In this document: one piece after another, positions 59,665 through 64,000 of the stretch
Position numbering within the stretch: position 1 is the first letter of the stretch
Layout of the letters: each line of letters starts with the position of its first letter
Made by a program: the position numbers and the translations under genes
The notes under the pieces: model-generated
Databases searched by the model: none
Told to the model about the DNA's origin: nothing
Seen by the model: the letters and a program-made list of their open reading frames with translations, nothing else
DNA from: Oscheius onirici
Taxonomy: Eukaryota > Nematoda > Chromadorea > Rhabditida > Rhabditidae
Direction: 5' to 3'
Assembly: GCA_932521025.1 (NCBI GenBank)
Contig: OW051468.1
Coordinates: 4,898,064-4,962,063, forward strand
Length of the DNA stretch: 64,000 nucleotides

Positions 59665-62600
59665 CACAGACTTTGGATCTCTCTAATCGAGAAGCCTTGA
59701 CCATTTTGATCGAAGAATGTGAGCAAATCATAACTAAATGGAAAGAGACTTGGGAAATACGGTATCTCCTTTAACTTCTTTTCATTAGCATCTTTCAGAC
59801 CACGACAACGTTTTCCCTTTGGTCTACTGCAGAATCCCTTGAAGGTTTGCACCTTTCATCTGGTCGCCCTTTTCCTTATTGGGCTCTTCATCGCTGTCGG
59901 AGCGGTAGATCTGTGAGTGTTTCACACAATTTCTTTTTATCCTTTTTTTGACTAACAGTTAGTTTTTCAGAGAGAATGAGATCTCCTATCTGTTACTAGT
60001 CTTTGCTCTCTTGTTGGTCGGATATACAGTTCTCGTCACTGTCTTTATTTCCAAGAAAGGAGAGCAACAAGACGCGATCAATGTAAAGAAACTGGAAAAA
60101 TTGGTCGTTTATTTGAAGAACGTCAGTGATTACTTTAAACTCATTATATGTCCGTTTCAGACTGAGGACACGTTTTGCTACAGTTGTTTTCCTGAGCCAT
60201 TGACGGAGGATATGTGGGGACAATACTGCGTCCGAAATGGAAAAGCAGTCAATGTTCCGAAGATTATGTTGGTCAGGGGAGACTTGCTACTTTTGAGGCC
60301 TGGTCAGGTTCGGTTTTAGAGTTTTTTTTAGGAAGTTCATTCTCAGATTGTTCCCTGCAAGTGCATAGATGAAACAGGCCTGGTTTATCAGATAGGACAA
60401 CGAGTGGAAATGGACTTGAAGACGGATAGGAATAGTGGCGGATCTGTAGAGCTGGTCCCTTTGAGAGTAATACAGGAAGAGTTAAGTTATAAACAATGGG
60501 TTTAGGCTACTTGCACGGAAAGTCTAATAACGGATCTGATCATACAGTGTCTGGAAAGAGAGACCAGTTCTTCCAAGCTGGCTGATCAGGTATTTTTTTA
60601 GATCAAAACAGGCTTATTGTTAAAGTTTTTTTTTGCACAAATACCATTATTTCAAACATCATAGAATGACAGCTTCGATTCTACCCAGTTTAACGTTTAA
60701 AGCGAGTGTGTACCTACGAATAAAGGCGGGCTGATTCTACCGTACTTTTGCGCGGCTTTTCAAAAGATTTTTTACTCCAAAAATAGCGAAAACGTCGTTT
60801 TTCATCAATTTCTTCTTCTTTACTACCTATTTCTCCAGGTAAATCAATCCTTCTGACAAAATACAACGAGAAATAACAAAATAATAGCAGAAGAAAGTCA
60901 ACCTAGCAGTAAAACGGCCTTTTTTACACAAAAATGTCAAAACCCGGCCACTTTCGTCCATTTCAAGGTGTTTTCTTTCATTTTTTTTCTTCCACTGACT
61001 ATTTTCAACATGCTTTTTACGATAAACATTATGAGAACAGAAGAAAACGACAAAAAGCAGTGAAAACCCCATTTTGTCAAGGTTTATTGCGCTTCCCGCC
61101 ATTTTTTTGAGCTCGCTGCGCGCCAGCTTGCTCGCACGGGCGCAGTAGGGTTACATTCGCTTTAATGAATGTCAATGGAGCCTTCAGGTGAACATCATTT
61201 ACCATACTTGGTCCGAGCGACTAATTCTCATTCCCTACATCTGTCTCGTGATCATTGCCGTCACTCTTCGTTACTATTACTCCACCAGCGAGTCATATTT
61301 CGGAACAAGGTAATATCGTAGGTAATATGTCGAAGAGTCAGCTCTCTAGGTTTGTATTCTCCATCCCAGGACTCGTCATTCTCCCTCTTCTAGCACCAAC
61401 ACTTCCGATCATCATGGAACTTGTTCATTGCTGGTAAGACCTTCAGTTTGAACTGAATAATTGAGTTAAGGAACAATCAATTGGTGTCAGACGCCCTCGG
61501 AATAGCGTATGAACCCTCGGACAAGGACTATTTGGGCATTTTTGCGAGACTGACTGGTGTGTCTGTGATCGACAAGAAGGGCGTACTCTCTTCAGGAAAT
61601 CCCTGTATGGACAAGGTTTGAACTTTCTGGTTCTTGTTCAGAATCTTTAGGTGATTGTGCTGAAGCTGAATAGCGAGTTTGAACTGGTCCCTGAAACTAT
61701 GGGTCTCAGTTCTGAGCTTCAGCCTGACGGAAAATGGAAATTGTACTTTGATGATCCGTCTTGGGAAGAACATGCGAATGCTCTGCGACCATTGGGTCTA
61801 AATCTCCAGCTAAATTCTTGTCTTCATAATCAACAGTACATTTCATTCCTCGATCATCTATCAGTCGTATCGCCCCAAGTTCCGAGAACGATCGTAACAG
61901 CAAATCGACGATGCATGTGCCAGTTTCCACTAATCTTGGGGTAAGAATAGTTCAGATTTGAAGAGTCCAACAATTTAGTTTCGACAATGCCAGCTGTCTA
62001 CAGTTCCAACAATCGGAACCCAAGACTCTCGGATTCTATAAGAGACAACCAGGGGAGGCTCCTCTTCATGGACTGAACAAGCACCGGACACCAATGGAGA
62101 TGGCCTTTTGTACGGTCCACTCGGACTCCATCTCTCAGCACAGTCATGTTTCGTGTCAAGGAACAGCTGAGGTAATCCTCGACGTGAGTCTTTTTACATA
62201 TAGGTAGATACAGAGACATTTTCAGGCATGTACCCACGTCTGGAACGGCTTGCAAGTGATTTCCCTCTCGTCCAGACTCTCTCGACAGATTCGGGACATC
62301 TACCAGCGAAATTCGATGACCGGATACTGTCTTCTCCTCAGCTACCGACCTACAGATTGTACTATCTCTTCGGAAGTGAACGGTCATTTTTTCGAGCTGC
62401 CATTGGCCAGAGAGGAGATCTTTGATGAGAATGTCAGAGTTAGGAGTCTGAGTACAGGTAAGGCGACTAATTCAAAGCTATCCTCTCTTCAGAGAACATT
62501 CCCGAAAAGACAAAAGAACTCAAAACGAGTCAAGAAGTGATTGAGAATGTGCTCTCCGGTCAGATTCTCTGTGGTTTGGTAGCTATGCAGTATGAGGCAC

Positions 62601-64000
62601 TTCCCCAAGCAGTTCAGTTGGTAGACAGTTTGGAGAGTAACTGCATTCGATTCGTCTACTTTTCGAGAGAGAACGAGCTCAGAAGTAGAGTTTTCGCAGA
62701 GAAACTTGGTCAGTTCAACGTTACAATACGTACAGGAACATTGTAGGACTCGAGGCTGGTTGGAACTGCCACATTTCTTTGGCCGAGCCAGTTGAAGAAA
62801 AAGAGGACAGTCGTCCCCTTCACGACGTTCTAATGTCCTCGATTTTGAAAGTGAAAGACGAATGGGACAAACCGAGCAAACTGAACAAGGGATTTCTCTC
62901 CAAGTCCGAATCGTATCTTCTGGAAGAACCGACAGATACTAGAGTTTCGCCGTTCAGAAGACTCTCTAGCGTCTGCAGCCTCAAAGTAAGTCATATTCTT
63001 TTGAAAAAAAGGAGTCTTCTCAGGTCGGAGCTATGCCAAACAAGGCGCAACTTCCTACGGGCGTGAGTCGAGTTCGTCCACACCTGGACGAAGTCGACAA
63101 TGTTCCTCTTCTCGTCAGTTTGTTCACGGACTGCGACGCCGAAGTCAACAAGGAAATGCTTAAGATTATGCAAGAGAACAGCGAAGTTGTTTTGACGATA
63201 GGATCCTCGTTGAATACTGCCAATGTGGGGATGTTTTTGCAGGTAACCGGACATTGATTATCATAAAAGAGAGGCTCTTTACTAAAATATGCCTTTTGAG
63301 GTGAAGAGAACAATTTCGTACTTTCCGATGTTTTGCAAACTTTTGCTCTACAACTCTGCAAAACATCGCTTGGTCGGCAGCTTAAAAACGTAGCGTATAA
63401 TTTTGCAAATAGTGTGGTCATAATTTTACGGTAATTGAACTATTTCAGAGCGACATCAGCGTGACAGTTCCTCCCTTCTCCGATCCTAACTGCTCCTTTC
63501 TGCCCTCCCAGCCATCAGCTCTTCACGCAACAGATCTCGCTGCCAGGATTCTGTCAACAGCCTCAGATTTTGAGCTCAGTCATGATCAGGTTGCTACTTT
63601 ACAAAAATCCCGTCATTTCTTTCAGCTACTAAGCATTTCGGCTACAGTAACCGGTAGTCGTAATCGACTGGCCTCGCTCAAGCACTCGCTCCTCTTCCTT
63701 CTAATGGCATCTCTCCAAATGTCTTTACTCATCTTTCTATCTACCGTAGCCGTCTTGCCGCTCATTTTTACCACCGGACAAATATTTTTGACCGTTTTCT
63801 TCCAAATCCCTCTTCTGTTTTTCGCTACTGCCTGTACACCGTTCATCCCAAGAAATATGGTCATCCGAATCGCACCGAAAGTGAGAAACTCTCTTGAATA
63901 ATTCTATTTTCTAGAGCAATGACTCGGGAAAGATTCTACCACATGTTGCCGTCTTTATAATCCAATTTGTACCTACAATTGTAGTTCTTCTCGGGACGTT
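59661..64000 (+). CDS. TMEM94: TMEM94, P-type-ATPase-like ER protein (partial)
   Basis: The gene is cut by the window end. The start MTQTLDLSNREALTIL lies in a cytosolic N-terminus. Two membrane pairs follow (about 59840-60050 and 61200-61440). The P-type core has DKKG (in VIDKKGVLSSGNP, about 61570), then PTGVSRVRPHL, DNVPLLVSLFTDCD, IRFVYFSRENELRSRVFAEKLGLEAGWNCHISL, and later membrane segments (63690-63840). These match TMEM94 of animals, reported to act as an ER magnesium transporter. At least 15 exons, many with introns near 39 nt. An intron at 60590-61187 holds a MITE. The DKKG at the position of DKTG may be the family's variant; I cannot confirm. Confidence 0.92.
60697..61165. mobile_element. 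470-bp MITE with TTAA target sites
   Basis: Lies in a TMEM94 intron. TTAA at 60697-60700 precedes AGCGAGTGTG; at the other end CACATTCGCT-type sequence (reading ACATTCGCT) precedes TTAA at 61162-61165. The terminal repeats thus begin AGCGA(G/A)TGT and are flanked by TTAA, the target site of piggyBac-type elements. No transposase. A related copy lies in the RTCB intron. Confidence 0.55.

Overview
Gene-dense eukaryotic DNA, almost certainly from a nematode. The evidence is a major sperm protein (MSP) gene, a gene of the nematode sperm-specific class P family (SSP), introns mostly of 32-60 nt ending in TTTCAG or TTTTAG, and acceptor-like TTTTAG sites one base before several start codons, as expected for spliced-leader trans-splicing. 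The species is not identified. All coding assignments come from reading the translated sequence and from family knowledge; no database search was run. No tRNA, rRNA or CRISPR array was found.

Layout. 1-2.75 kb: decayed RTE-clade non-LTR retrotransposon on the minus strand. 2.8-3.7 kb: fragments of an unrecognised gene. 3.9-17.1 kb: plus-strand housekeeping genes ABHD11, ATXN10 (with a ZFAND4-like gene nested antisense in its third intron), CC2D1, GOLPH3, C2orf68-like and MTG2. 17.2-29.4 kb: minus-strand RTCB, RSPRY1 (two alternative first exons) and a full-length P-glycoprotein, with about 2.1 kb of empty sequence before the last. 30.5-34.1 kb: HP1-like protein, a hAT-type MITE, a Kunitz inhibitor, SSP, and two unrecognised small genes. 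34.7-38.3 kb: divergent TIMM44 and MAD3/BUBR1. 38.3-41.8 kb: gene-poor, with a 437-bp fold-back element. 41.8-53.6 kb: complete talin with an MSP gene nested in its second intron and an alternative terminal exon. 53.8-56.0 kb: two head-to-head genes sharing a Cys-rich module I do not recognise. 56.3-58.8 kb: a small membrane protein, a secreted-type ORF and three degenerate Kunitz loci. 58.9-59.3 kb: tRNA-derived SINE and short repeats. 59.7 kb to the window end: TMEM94, a P-type-ATPase-like ER protein, cut by the window edge.

The genes mostly do unrelated housekeeping work: Golgi sorting (GOLPH3), tRNA ligation (RTCB), mitochondrial import (TIMM44), mitoribosome assembly (MTG2), mitotic checkpoint (MAD3) and integrin adhesion (talin). 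Local organisation is informative: tight tandem spacing (ATXN10-CC2D1, 115 bp), divergent pairs with short shared promoters, and antisense nested genes.

Five or more genes contain one- or two-base frame breaks, several in homopolymers. They are either assembly errors or real pseudogenisation, and they limit confidence in ABHD11, the ZFAND4-like gene, MSP and one Cys-rich gene. The strongest candidate for something undescribed is the head-to-head Cys-rich pair at 53.8-56.0 kb.
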